Positions 23,301 to 31,658 of a DNA stretch of 64,000 bases are shown in pieces. A program made the translations under genes and the position numbers. The notes below the pieces were generated by a model. That model worked only from the letters and a program-made list of their open reading frames with translations. It did not search any database and was not told the origin of the DNA. Source of the stretch: Clostridia bacterium (GTDB lineage: Bacteria > Bacillota > Clostridia > Christensenellales > Aristaeellaceae); NCBI GenBank assembly GCA_017429695.1, contig JAFROK010000050.1:1-64000 (forward strand), given 5' to 3'. The number at the start of each line of letters is the position of its first letter. Position 1 is the first letter of the stretch.

Positions 23301-23833
23301 TTCATTTTCCTGAGGGCCCGCCGGACGGGGGTGGCGATCAGGGCGGCGGCAGCAATTTTGACCGCGTCACCGATCATGAAGGGGAGGACGCAGAGTGCCA
23401 GGGCGGCGCCGAGGGTTTTGCCGGTCTGGACCACAAACCATGCGGTTCCGAAAGCATAGAGAACGACGGTTCCGGTAATCATCCGAAGCGCTGACAGGAT
23501 GATGGGCTTTTTCCCCGGCTGATCCGAATCGACTGTTCCGAGGCCGGTGATCAGCGCACAGAACAGATAACCGACCAGATACCCGCCGGTGATGCCGGCC
23601 AGCTTCTGGAAGCCGCCGGTAAAACCGGAGAACACCGGAACGCCGATGAGGCCGATGAGCAGATACAGGGCGACGGCGGCCGTTCCGCGTTTCCAGCCGA
23701 GCACCGCACCGGCGAGATATACCGCAAAAGTGGCCAGGCTCAGCGGGATCGGGCCGACAGGAACGGTCAGCGGCCCCGCCACACAGATAAAGGCAGCCAT
23801 CATTGCAATCAGGGTGACATCACGGGTTTTCAA
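23285..23833 (-). CDS. bioY: Biotin transporter, ECF S-component BioY
   Basis: A 182-residue membrane protein with about six helices, the biotin-specific substrate-binding subunit of an ECF transporter. Conserved BioY stretches include PLTVPVGPIPLSLATFAVYLAG (helices 1-2), LYLLIGLIGVPVFSGFTGG and GGYLVGYLFCALI. The energising subunits (EcfA, EcfA', EcfT) are not in the window and are usually shared from elsewhere. The gene lies 18 bases after birA on the same strand, so biotin uptake and the biotin-sensing repressor share one promoter and operator. Confidence 0.93.
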   Translation of the reverse strand: MKTRDVTLIAMMAAFICVAGPLTVPVGPIPLSLATFAVYLAGAVLGWKRGTAAVALYLLIGLIGVPVFSGFTGGFQKLAGITGGYLVGYLFCALITGLGTVDSDQPGKKPIILSALRMITGTVVLYAFGTAWFVVQTGKTLGAALALCVLPFMIGDAVKIAAAALIATPVRRALRKMNSAAS

Positions 23834-23851
23834 AAGCGATCATTTCCTTCG

Positions 23852-24817
23852 TTACAGTTTGATACTGATTTCGCCGGAATTCAGGATTTCGGTTTGGCCG
23901 TCTTCCCGGCGGACGATGAGGTGGCCCTGTTCATCGATATCCAGTGCTTCAGCCGGATAGGACTGGGTGCCGCTGTGAACGGTTACGCTTTGTCCGATGA
24001 CGACGGAGCGCCGACGGCTTTCGGCCATAAAGGATCCGGTTGCCAGATCGGGATACAATCCGGCGATCTGGTTGGCGATTTCTGCAATCAGTCGATTCCG
24101 GGATACCGGCATCTGGCATTCATTTTCGATGGACGTGGCAATGGATTCCAGTTCCTTCGGGAACTGCATCCGCGCCACATTGACGCCGATGCCGGCTACG
24201 ACGTATTCCAGCCCACCGCTTTCAAAATCCATACTTGCTTCGCAGAGAATCCCGCAGCATTTACGACGGTTGATGTAGAGATCGTTGACCCATTTGATGC
24301 CCACATCCACATCCGCCACCGATTCGATGGCCCGGGATGTGGCTACGGCGGCCATGGAGGTGATCATCACGGCACATTCTGCCGGAAGGATGGGACGCAG
24401 GATGATGCTCATATAGATGCCGGAATGAAGCGGGGAGAAAAACTGCCGGGAGAACCGGCCCCTGCCGGCCGTCTGGGAATCGGCGATGATGATTGTTCCG
24501 TGGGGAGCGCCCCGGGCGGCAAGTTCCTTGGCACGGTTGTTGGTGGAATCCAGCTCCTGATGAATCTCTATGGACGAACCGATCTCCCGCTGAACCAGCC
24601 AGCGGGAGATTTCTGTTTCAGAAAGGAGATCCGGCGCTTCGACCAGGCGGTATCCCGTTCGGGTGGAGGCGGTAATCCGGCAGCCATCCTTCTGCAGCGC
24701 ACGGACTGCTTTCCATACGGCGTTCCGGCTGATTCCCAGCTGACGGGCCAGGCGTTCGCCGGACAGGGGGAAGTTTGTCTGCCGCAGTGCCTGCAGGACG
24801 GCATCCTTTGTAGCCAT
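23852..24817 (-). CDS. birA: Bifunctional biotin-protein ligase and biotin operon repressor BirA
   Basis: A 321-residue protein. Residues 1-60 form an HTH of the BirA type (RLARQLGISRNAVWKAVRAL). Residues about 75-250 are the ligase, with TNNRAKELA, the nucleotide-binding GRGRFSRQF, and KWVNDLYINRRKCCGIL. A small C-terminal SH3-like domain follows. It attaches biotin to carboxylase carrier proteins and, loaded with biotinyl-AMP, represses its own operon. The start at 24815-24817 follows GGAGGTG; the open frame extends upstream to 24979, but that segment is AT-rich and contains the promoter and operator. Operon with bioY. Confidence 0.95.
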   Translation of the reverse strand: MATKDAVLQALRQTNFPLSGERLARQLGISRNAVWKAVRALQKDGCRITASTRTGYRLVEAPDLLSETEISRWLVQREIGSSIEIHQELDSTNNRAKELAARGAPHGTIIIADSQTAGRGRFSRQFFSPLHSGIYMSIILRPILPAECAVMITSMAAVATSRAIESVADVDVGIKWVNDLYINRRKCCGILCEASMDFESGGLEYVVAGIGVNVARMQFPKELESIATSIENECQMPVSRNRLIAEIANQIAGLYPDLATGSFMAESRRRSVVIGQSVTVHSGTQSYPAEALDIDEQGHLIVRREDGQTEILNSGEISIKL

Positions 24818-24845
24818 GGGAAGCACCTCCGTTTCTTTTTTTGGC

Positions 24846-24874
24846 AGGATATCATATGCTGACTTAATTGTCAA
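24846..24874 (-). promoter_or_regulatory. Promoter of birA-bioY
   Basis: Minus strand TTGACA (24869-24874), a 17-base spacer and TATCCT (24846-24851). The -35 box forms part of the right-hand half-site of the BirA operator as read on the minus strand. Confidence 0.8.
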
Positions 24875-24903
24875 CTTTGAAATATCGAAATAGGTTGACA
24901 ATT
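24866..24903. promoter_or_regulatory. BirA operator
   Basis: Perfect inverted repeat AATTGTCAAC (24866-24875) and GTTGACAATT (24894-24903) separated by 18 bases. It resembles the widely spaced BirA boxes of Firmicutes and overlaps the birA -35 box, which implies autorepression by biotin-loaded BirA. Confidence 0.85.
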
Positions 24904-25308
24904 TTATCCTGAGGTCTGATCTTATTTTGGAAATCAGATTGAACAATGATATAAGCAGATGAAATATTATATATGACATTTACGTAACGAGTTATTACTA
25001 AATATAATATGAAATGTAATATATTGGTAATAATATAGCAAAAATAATTGATTTATGTAACAAAACAGAAATAATATAACTGATATTGATGATTGATGCA
25101 GACGGATGCGAAAAACGACGCCTGCGACCCGGGACGCCGGAGCGGAATCATGCGGCTTTTTTGGCGACAAACCAAAAACTCTCCGAATCCACATAAAGGA
25201 TATCCGTTTTGTCCATAAAATGTACGGACGTTTTCAAACCTTTGATTTTCCTTGCTTGACGGGCTTTTATCGCTTTTTTCAGAAGGGAATGACGGTTTTT
25301 TGGACACC
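24904..25308. other. Spacer with AT-rich island upstream of the pectin locus
   Basis: No gene seen. Bases about 24904-25085 are strikingly AT-rich compared with everything around them, with runs such as AAATATTATATATGACA. The second part (25090-25200) is GC-richer and unremarkable. A TTTGTCCAT site with an imperfect palindrome (25211-25229) follows and probably belongs to regulation of uxaB. Confidence 0.6.
25208..25236. promoter_or_regulatory. Candidate regulator sites shared with the ABC importer promoter
   Basis: TTTTGTCCATA (25207-25217) and ACGTTTTCA (25228-25236) both recur upstream of the importer operon (36005-36015 and 36047-36055). GTCCATAAAATGTACGGAC (25211-25229) is an imperfect palindrome. 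The offset between the two motifs is 21 bases here and 42 there, two and four helical turns. Confidence 0.5.
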
Positions 25309-25337
25309 TTGACGAAAGTGTTTTTCAGGTGTATTTT
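25309..25337 (+). promoter_or_regulatory. Promoter of the uxaB-uxaA-eda-kdgK-uxaC operon
   Basis: TTGACG (25309-25314), a 17-base spacer and TATTTT (25332-25337), about 33 bases before the chosen start of uxaB. Confidence 0.65.
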
Positions 25338-25370
25338 TGGTATATAAAATCCATATCGGAGGGCAAAGGC

Positions 25371-26861
25371 ATGGCACAGCTGAATTACCAGGTACTGAAA
25401 GAGACCGGATACGACGGATTCATTCTCGAAAAAGCGCCGGAAAAAGTGATGCAGTTCGGCGAAGGAAACTTCCTGCGTGCATTTGTGGACGCGTTCCTGG
25501 ACATGGCCAACGAAAAAGCCGGCTTCAACGGCAAGGTTGTGCTGGTGCAGCCGATTGCCCAGGGACTGACGGAACTGATTAACCAACAGGAAGGCCTGTA
25601 TACCCTGTATCTCCGGGGCAGTGAGAACGGAGAAAAGGTGGACCGGAAACGTGTGATTTCCGCCGTCAGCCGCTGCATCAATCCCTACGGAGACTGGGAC
25701 AAGGTGCTGGAACTGGCCCGGAGCGCGGATCTCGAAATCATTGCTTCCAATACAACGGAAGCCGGTATTGTGCATGAATCGGAAAGCACGTTTGAGCAGA
25801 CGCCGCCGGTTTCCTTCCCCGCCAAGCTGACCCGGGTGCTGTATGAACGGTTTACCGCCGGGCGGAAGGGCGTGGTGATCCTCAGCTGCGAGCTGATCGA
25901 TAATAATGGGAAGGAACTGCTCCGCTGCGTCAATCAGTACATTGACGATTGGAAGCTGAGCGATGAATTCCGCCGCTGGGTGAATGAAGAAAACATTTTC
26001 TGCTCCACGCTGGTGGACCGGATCGTTCCCGGCCGGATCCGCGATCCCAAAGAAGTTGAAGCGCTGAACGCGAAGAACGGATATGAAGATCCGCTGACCG
26101 ACGTGGGCGAAGTATTCGGCATCTGGGTCATCGAAGGCCCGGCGGAACTGGAAACCCGGCTTCCTTTCAAAAAGGCCGGCGCGCCGGTGATTGTGGTGCC
26201 GGACGTGACGCCTTACAAAAAGCGCAAGGTGCGGATCCTGAACGGCGCGCACACGGGATTTGTTCCCGGGGCTTACCTGGCGGGATTCGATATCGTGCGG
26301 GACTGCATGCATGACGATACGGTCCGGGGATACATGAACCGGATGCTCTATGAAGAAGTGATCCCCACCCTGCCGCTTGACAAACAGGACCTGGAGGATT
26401 TTGCGAAGGCGGTGCAGGACCGGTTCAACAACCCCTTCGTGAACCATGAGCTGATGAGCATCAGCCTGAATTCCACCAGCAAGTGGCGGGCCCGGAATAT
26501 GCCCACTTTCCTGGATTATGTGAAGGAAAAAGGACAGCTGCCGCCCTGCCTGACAACGAGCTTTGCGGCCTATGTGGCCTTCTATACCAACGATGTGCAG
26601 GAACTGACGGACCAGGGCCTGATTTGCCGCCGGGCGAAGGGCAATACCTACACGGTCAGCGACGACCGCTCCGTGCTGCAGTTCTACTGGTTCCACCGGA
26701 ACGATACCCCGGAAGAACTGATCCATGCGGTGATGAAGAACGAAGAAATGTGGGGCATGGACCTGACAACGGTGCCCGGATTTGAAGAAGCCGCGGTCCG
26801 GATCCTGAAGACGATCCGGGCGGACGGTGCGAAGAAGGCGTTTGCGGACTGCCTGGCCTGA
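25371..26861 (+). CDS. uxaB: Tagaturonate reductase (altronate oxidoreductase)
   Basis: A 496-residue mannitol-dehydrogenase-family enzyme that reduces D-tagaturonate to D-altronate with NADH. The N-terminal dinucleotide-binding part contains VMQFGEGNFLRAF (about residue 25). Other family stretches are IASNTTEAGI, RFTAGRKGVVILSCEL and VDRIVPGR, then VRILNGAHTGFVPGAY in the catalytic domain and NPFVNHELMSISLNS. It was assigned to UxaB rather than fructuronate reductase because altronate dehydratase follows 21 bases downstream. The start at 25371 has GGAGGG at a suitable distance; the frame is open slightly further upstream. First gene of the galacturonate catabolic operon. Confidence 0.92.
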   Translation: MAQLNYQVLKETGYDGFILEKAPEKVMQFGEGNFLRAFVDAFLDMANEKAGFNGKVVLVQPIAQGLTELINQQEGLYTLYLRGSENGEKVDRKRVISAVSRCINPYGDWDKVLELARSADLEIIASNTTEAGIVHESESTFEQTPPVSFPAKLTRVLYERFTAGRKGVVILSCELIDNNGKELLRCVNQYIDDWKLSDEFRRWVNEENIFCSTLVDRIVPGRIRDPKEVEALNAKNGYEDPLTDVGEVFGIWVIEGPAELETRLPFKKAGAPVIVVPDVTPYKKRKVRILNGAHTGFVPGAYLAGFDIVRDCMHDDTVRGYMNRMLYEEVIPTLPLDKQDLEDFAKAVQDRFNNPFVNHELMSISLNSTSKWRARNMPTFLDYVKEKGQLPPCLTTSFAAYVAFYTNDVQELTDQGLICRRAKGNTYTVSDDRSVLQFYWFHRNDTPEELIHAVMKNEEMWGMDLTTVPGFEEAAVRILKTIRADGAKKAFADCLA

Positions 26862-26882
26862 GGGGCCGACGGAGGACGGACA

Positions 26883-28364
26883 ATGAACGACATCGTACGC
26901 ATTACCCCCCGCGATATGGTGGCGGTGGCGCTGCGGCCGCTGAAGGCCGGGGAAACGGTGGACTACGGCGGGGGCAAAATCACCCTGGCGGAAGACCTGC
27001 CCATGGGCCATAAGGCTGCCCTGCGCGACATCCGCAAAGGGGAGGCCGTGATCAAATACGGCTATCCCATCGGCGAAGCAACGGAAGATATTCCCGCGGG
27101 CCGGCATGTGCATACCCATAACCTGCACACGCTGCTTTCCGGAGAGAAGGAATATGAATGGCAGCCCATTTATCCCGTACAGGAAAAAGCGGCGCCGGCT
27201 TCCTTTATGGGTTATCCCCGGCAGAGCGGAAAACCGGGTATCCGGAATGAGCTGTGGATCCTGCCGACGGTGGGCTGCGTCAACGATGTGGCCAAAGCGC
27301 TGGCTCACCGGGCACAGCATCTGGCCGGCGGTTCCGTGGAAGGCGTGTACGCTTTTCCGCATCCCTATGGATGCAGCCAGCTGGGGGATGACCAGGACAA
27401 CACGCGCAAAGCGCTGGCAGCGCTGGCGACCCATCCCAACGCCGGCGGCGTGCTGCTGCTGGGCCTGGGATGTGAAAACAGCGGCATTGATCAGATCAGG
27501 CCGTTTATGGGCGCATACGATGAAAGCCGGGTGCGCTTCCTGGTATGCCAGGACTGCGAGGATGAACTGGAAGCAGGCGAACGGCTGCTGGAAGAACTGG
27601 CAGCACGCATGCAAAATGATCAGCGGATGCCCTGCAACGCGGATCAGCTGACGGTGGGCCTCAAATGCGGCGGATCGGACGGCCTGTCCGGCATTACGGC
27701 CAATCCGACGATCGGGGTATTCAGTGACCGGCTGACGGCTATGGGCGGAACGACCATCCTGACCGAAGTGCCGGAAATGTTCGGTGCGGAAACGATCCTG
27801 ATGAGCCGCTGCGAAACGGAAGAACTCTTTCAGAAGACCGTGCACCTGATTAACGATTTCAAGGCATATTTTGAAAGCTATCATATGCCGGTGTATGAAA
27901 ACCCGTCGCCGGGCAACAAGGCGGGCGGGATTACCACCCTGGAGGACAAGGCGCTGGGATGCACCCAGAAGAGCGGAAGCTCCGCGGTGAAAGGGGTGCT
28001 GGCTTACGGGGGAAAAGCGGAAGCAGCCGGGCTGAACCTGCTGTCCGCCCCCGGGAACGACCTGGTGGCTTCCACGGCGCTGGCCATTTCCGGCGCGCAG
28101 ATTGTGTTGTTCTCCACCGGCCGGGGCACGCCCTTCGGATGCCCGGTGCCAACGGTGAAGATTGCGAGCAATTCACCCCTGGCCGCGAAAAAGAAGAACT
28201 GGATTGACTTTGACGCGGGACGGCTGCTGGACGGGCTGACGCTGGAACAGCTCGGGGAGGAGCTGCTGCAGCAGGTGCTGGCGGTTGCGTCCGGAAAGAA
28301 GACCCGGGGCGAGGAGAATGGGTTCCACGATTTGGCGATTTTTAAGCAGGGCGTTACATTATAG
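26883..28364 (+). CDS. uxaA: Altronate dehydratase
   Basis: A 493-residue enzyme that dehydrates D-altronate to 2-keto-3-deoxygluconate, using Fe2+ in known homologues. The N-terminal SAF-type domain (residues 1-90) includes DLPMGHKAALRDI and AGRHVHTHNL. The catalytic part contains VGCVNDVAKALAHRAQ, FPHPYGCSQLGDD, LGLGCENSG, GLKCGGSDGLSGITANPTIG and FSTGRGTPFGCPVPTVKI. Length matches the family. Ribosome binding site GGAGGACGG. The stop codon TAG begins the short TAGTGATTAG sequence, a minimal version of the seven-base repeats found elsewhere in the window. Confidence 0.95.
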   Translation: MNDIVRITPRDMVAVALRPLKAGETVDYGGGKITLAEDLPMGHKAALRDIRKGEAVIKYGYPIGEATEDIPAGRHVHTHNLHTLLSGEKEYEWQPIYPVQEKAAPASFMGYPRQSGKPGIRNELWILPTVGCVNDVAKALAHRAQHLAGGSVEGVYAFPHPYGCSQLGDDQDNTRKALAALATHPNAGGVLLLGLGCENSGIDQIRPFMGAYDESRVRFLVCQDCEDELEAGERLLEELAARMQNDQRMPCNADQLTVGLKCGGSDGLSGITANPTIGVFSDRLTAMGGTTILTEVPEMFGAETILMSRCETEELFQKTVHLINDFKAYFESYHMPVYENPSPGNKAGGITTLEDKALGCTQKSGSSAVKGVLAYGGKAEAAGLNLLSAPGNDLVASTALAISGAQIVLFSTGRGTPFGCPVPTVKIASNSPLAAKKKNWIDFDAGRLLDGLTLEQLGEELLQQVLAVASGKKTRGEENGFHDLAIFKQGVTL

Positions 28365-28391
28365 TGATTAGTTCATGAGGAGGGAATGCAG

Positions 28392-29030
28392 ATGACAGAC
28401 ATGATGAAACAGCTGCAGAAGCTGGGAATCGTACCGGTGGTGGTACTGGACAAAGCGGAGGATGCGCTGCCTTTGGCGGAACGCCTGGTGGCCGGCGGGC
28501 TGCCCTGCGCGGAGGTGACATTCCGGACTGCCGCGGCGGAGGAATCCATCCGCCGGATGGTGAAGGCGTATCCGGAAATGATTGTCGGCGCGGGCACCGT
28601 GCTGACCTGTGAACAGGCGGACCGGGCCATTGACGCCGGCGCGAAATTCATCGTCAGCCCCGGGTTCAATCCGAAGGTGACGGAATATGTGCTGAAAAAA
28701 GGCGTTCCGATGACGCCCGGCATCTGCACGCCGACGGAGATCGAAGCAGCGCTGCAGTTTGACCTGGATGTGCTGAAGTTCTTCCCGGCGGAGCCCTCAG
28801 GCGGACTGAAGATGATCAAGGCGCTGGCCGCACCGTATGTGGGCGTGAACTTTATGCCGACCGGTGGCATCAGCGCAGCCAATGTGCGGGACTATCTGGC
28901 CTATGACCGGATCGTGGCCTGCGGCGGCAGCTGGATGGTCAGCGGTAAGCTGGTGAAGGAAGGCCAGTTTGACGAAATTGAGAAACTCGTGCGGGAAGCC
29001 GCCGATATCGTGAAGGAAATCAGAGGCTGA
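28392..29030 (+). CDS. eda: KDPG/KHG aldolase
   Basis: A 212-residue class I aldolase that splits 2-keto-3-deoxy-6-phosphogluconate into pyruvate and glyceraldehyde-3-phosphate. Motifs are GIVPVVVLD, the catalytic Glu segment CAEVTFRTAAA, VGAGTVLTCEQADRAI, FIVSPGFNP, VLKFFPAEPSGG (Schiff-base Lys) and FMPTGGIS. ATG at 28392 was preferred over 28386 because GAGGAGGG ends 7 bases before it. It is the last step of the galacturonate route encoded in this operon, although kdgK and uxaC lie further downstream. Confidence 0.95.
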   Translation: MTDMMKQLQKLGIVPVVVLDKAEDALPLAERLVAGGLPCAEVTFRTAAAEESIRRMVKAYPEMIVGAGTVLTCEQADRAIDAGAKFIVSPGFNPKVTEYVLKKGVPMTPGICTPTEIEAALQFDLDVLKFFPAEPSGGLKMIKALAAPYVGVNFMPTGGISAANVRDYLAYDRIVACGGSWMVSGKLVKEGQFDEIEKLVREAADIVKEIRG

Positions 29031-29064
29031 AAAACAACCGGAATGAAACAGGAGGAGAATGATT

Positions 29065-30165
29065 ATGCTGAATCTGAACCTGAAACCCGCTGAAGAATGC
29101 CGTTATGATGCCGTATCCCTGGGCGAAATCATGCTCCGCCTGGATCCGGGTGAAGGCCGGATCCGTACCGCGCGGGAATTCAAAGCATGGGAAGGCGGCG
29201 GCGAATACAATGTGGTGCGCGGCCTGCATAAGTGCTTCGGCCTGAAAACCGGCGTGCTGACCGCGTTTGCGGACAATGAGGTCGGTAAACTGCTTAAGGA
29301 CCTGATTGAACAGGGCGGCGTGGATACGAGCCTGATCTGCTGGAAGAAGACGGACGGAATCGGCCGGATCTGCCGGAACGGCCTGAATTTTACCGAGCGC
29401 GGCTTCGGCATCCGGGGCGCTGTCGGATGTTCGGACCGGGCCAATACCGCCATTTCCAAGGCGACGCCGGAAGATTTCGATTTTGAGTATATCTTCGGCA
29501 AGCTGGGCGTCCGCTGGCTGCATACCGGCGGCATTTACGCAGCCCTGTCGGAACAGAGCTGTGAAACGGTGATTGCCGCCTGCAAAACCGCCAAGAAATA
29601 CGGCACGCTGGTTTCCTACGACCTGAATTACCGGCCCTCCATGTGGTCCGCCATCGGCGGCCTGGAAAAAGCCCGGGAAGTGAACAAGGAAGTCGCGAAA
29701 TATGTGGACGTGATGATCGGCAACGAGGAAGACTTCACGGCCTGCCTGGGACTCCAGGTGGAAGGCAACGATGAAAACCTGAAATCGCTGAACCTGGACG
29801 GCTATTACAAGATGATTGCGGAAGCTGCCCGGCAGTATCCCAACTTCAAGGCGATTGCCACCACCCTGCGGACGGTGAAAACCGCCACGGTCAACGACTG
29901 GAAAGCCATCTGCTGGGCGGACGGGGAAGTGCATATGTCCAAAGCCTATGACGGACTGGAGATTATGGACCGCGTCGGCGGAGGCGATTCCTTTGCTTCC
30001 GGCCTGATTTACGGGCTTATCACCACCGGCGATCCCGAATTGGCGGTCAATTACGGCGCAGCCCACGGCGCCCTGGCGATGACGACGCCGGGAGACACCA
30101 GCATGGCTACCAAGGAAGAAGTGGAAAGCGTGATGGGCAACGGAAGCGCTCGCGTGAAACGGTAA
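29065..30165 (+). CDS. kdgK: 2-keto-3-deoxygluconate kinase (PfkB family)
   Basis: A 366-residue sugar kinase that phosphorylates KDG to KDPG. PfkB signatures are LGEIMLRLDP near the start, WEGGGEYNVVRGLHKCFG (substrate-binding), VSYDLNYRPSMW, IGNEEDFTACLG, and the C-terminal DRVGGGDSFASGLIYGL with the catalytic Asp and anion hole. The start at 29065 gives the better spacing to GGAGGAG; another ATG is two codons earlier. Slightly longer than typical KdgK (about 310-340 residues). Works between UxaA and Eda in the operon. Confidence 0.92.
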   Translation: MLNLNLKPAEECRYDAVSLGEIMLRLDPGEGRIRTAREFKAWEGGGEYNVVRGLHKCFGLKTGVLTAFADNEVGKLLKDLIEQGGVDTSLICWKKTDGIGRICRNGLNFTERGFGIRGAVGCSDRANTAISKATPEDFDFEYIFGKLGVRWLHTGGIYAALSEQSCETVIAACKTAKKYGTLVSYDLNYRPSMWSAIGGLEKAREVNKEVAKYVDVMIGNEEDFTACLGLQVEGNDENLKSLNLDGYYKMIAEAARQYPNFKAIATTLRTVKTATVNDWKAICWADGEVHMSKAYDGLEIMDRVGGGDSFASGLIYGLITTGDPELAVNYGAAHGALAMTTPGDTSMATKEEVESVMGNGSARVKR

Positions 30166-30182
30166 ATGGAGGCGTTATCAAA

Positions 30183-31598
30183 ATGAAACAATTTCTGGAT
30201 CAGGATTTCCTGCTGAATACGGAAGCGGCGCGGAAGCTGTATCATGAAGCGGCGGAAGCATGCCCGATTATCGACTATCACTGCCACCTGAGCCCCCGGG
30301 AAATCTGGGAGGATATCCGGTATGACAATATTACCCAGGTGTGGCTGGGCGGCGACCACTACAAATGGCGTCTGATGCGCTCCGCCGGCGTACCGGAGAA
30401 GTATATTACCGGAGACGCACCGGACGAGGAAAAGTTCCAGAAATACGCGGAAGTGCTGGGGAAGGCCGTCGGCAATCCCCTGCATCACTGGAGCCATCTG
30501 GAGCTGCGCCGGTTCTTTGGCTATGAAGGCATCCTGAATGCAAAGACCGCTCCGGAAGTATGGAAGATTGCCAATGAAAAGCTCCGGAGCGAAGGCTATT
30601 CCGCCCGGGGACTGATCCGGATGAGCAACGTGGAAACCATCTGCACGACGGATGATCCGGCAGACAGCCTGGAATACCACGAGAAGCTGGCGGCGGACAA
30701 AACCTTCCCGGTGACTGTGCTGCCGGCATGGCGCCCGGACAAGGCCATGAACCTGGAAAAAACCACATGGCCGGAATACCTGCAGCAGCTGGGAAAGGCT
30801 GCCTGCATGGAAATCCGCTCTTTTGCCGACCTGAAAAAGGCGCTGCATATCCGCCTGGATTTCTTTGCCGCCCACGGATGCAAACTGAGCGACCATGCCC
30901 TGAATTACGTTATGTACGCGCCGGCAGCGGAAGAAGAGATCGAAGCGATCTTCGCCGCACGCCTGGCCGGACAGATTCCGGACGCAGAAGCGGAAGCAAA
31001 ATTCAAGTATGCGTTTATGATGGCGATGGCCGGGGAATACACGGAGCGGAACTGGGTGATGCAGCTGCACTACGGCTGCCGCCGGGACAACAATCCGGTG
31101 ACCTTCCGCAAAATGGGACCGGATACCGGATTCGACTGCGTGGATAACTACGCGCCGTCCGCCCAGACCGCGGCGTTCCTGGGCGCCCTGGAGGAGACCG
31201 GCAAACTGCCGAAGACGATTCTCTACAGCCTGAACACCAACGACAACGCCGCCATCGACACGATCCTGGGTTGCTTCCAGAACGATACGGCTGTCGGCCG
31301 GATTCAGCACGGTTCCGCCTGGTGGTTCAACGACCACTTCGACGGGATGAGCGAACAGCTGAAGAGCCTCGGTGCTTTGGGATACCTGGCCGGGTTCATC
31401 GGCATGCTGACGGACAGCCGCTCCTTCCTGAGCTATCCCCGGCATGAATACTTCCGCCGGATCCTGTGCCGGATTCTCGGCCAGTGGGTGGAGGACGGGT
31501 TCTATCCCGAGGATTTCGATACCCTGAAGGAAATCGTGACGGGAATCAGCTACGGAAACGCGAAGAAGTACTTTGCGTTTGATGAAAAGAAAATCTGA
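30183..31598 (+). CDS. uxaC: Uronate isomerase
   Basis: A 471-residue TIM-barrel enzyme of the amidohydrolase superfamily that isomerises D-galacturonate to D-tagaturonate and D-glucuronate to D-fructuronate. Visible are the metal-site IDYHCHLSP (about residue 31), TTDDPADSLEYH, FRPDKAMN-like WRPDKAMNL, the LHYGCRRDNN segment and LTDSRSFLSYPRHEYFRR near the C-terminus, all characteristic of UxaC. Ribosome binding site GGAGG. It is the first enzyme of the pathway though fifth gene of the operon. A perfect 20-base palindrome lies just after the stop. Confidence 0.95.
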   Translation: MKQFLDQDFLLNTEAARKLYHEAAEACPIIDYHCHLSPREIWEDIRYDNITQVWLGGDHYKWRLMRSAGVPEKYITGDAPDEEKFQKYAEVLGKAVGNPLHHWSHLELRRFFGYEGILNAKTAPEVWKIANEKLRSEGYSARGLIRMSNVETICTTDDPADSLEYHEKLAADKTFPVTVLPAWRPDKAMNLEKTTWPEYLQQLGKAACMEIRSFADLKKALHIRLDFFAAHGCKLSDHALNYVMYAPAAEEEIEAIFAARLAGQIPDAEAEAKFKYAFMMAMAGEYTERNWVMQLHYGCRRDNNPVTFRKMGPDTGFDCVDNYAPSAQTAAFLGALEETGKLPKTILYSLNTNDNAAIDTILGCFQNDTAVGRIQHGSAWWFNDHFDGMSEQLKSLGALGYLAGFIGMLTDSRSFLSYPRHEYFRRILCRILGQWVEDGFYPEDFDTLKEIVTGISYGNAKKYFAFDEKKI

Positions 31599-31603
31599 TA
31601 ATC

Positions 31604-31627
31604 GGCGCCGGAATTCCGGCGCCTTTT
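31604..31627 (+). terminator. Terminator-like palindrome after uxaC
   Basis: A perfect 20-base palindrome with GGCGCCGGAA/TTCCGGCGCC arms (31604-31623) followed by TTTT. It may partly end the uxa transcript before the next gene, which starts 32 bases later. Confidence 0.65.
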
Positions 31628-31658
31628 CTGACGAACCAGGTTGAAAAGAGGGAATACC

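Noticed and set aside
25371..26861. Fructuronate reductase (uxuB) for the first gene of the uxa operon
   Set aside because: The adjacent gene is altronate dehydratase (uxaA), not mannonate dehydratase (uxuA), so tagaturonate reductase is the better call.
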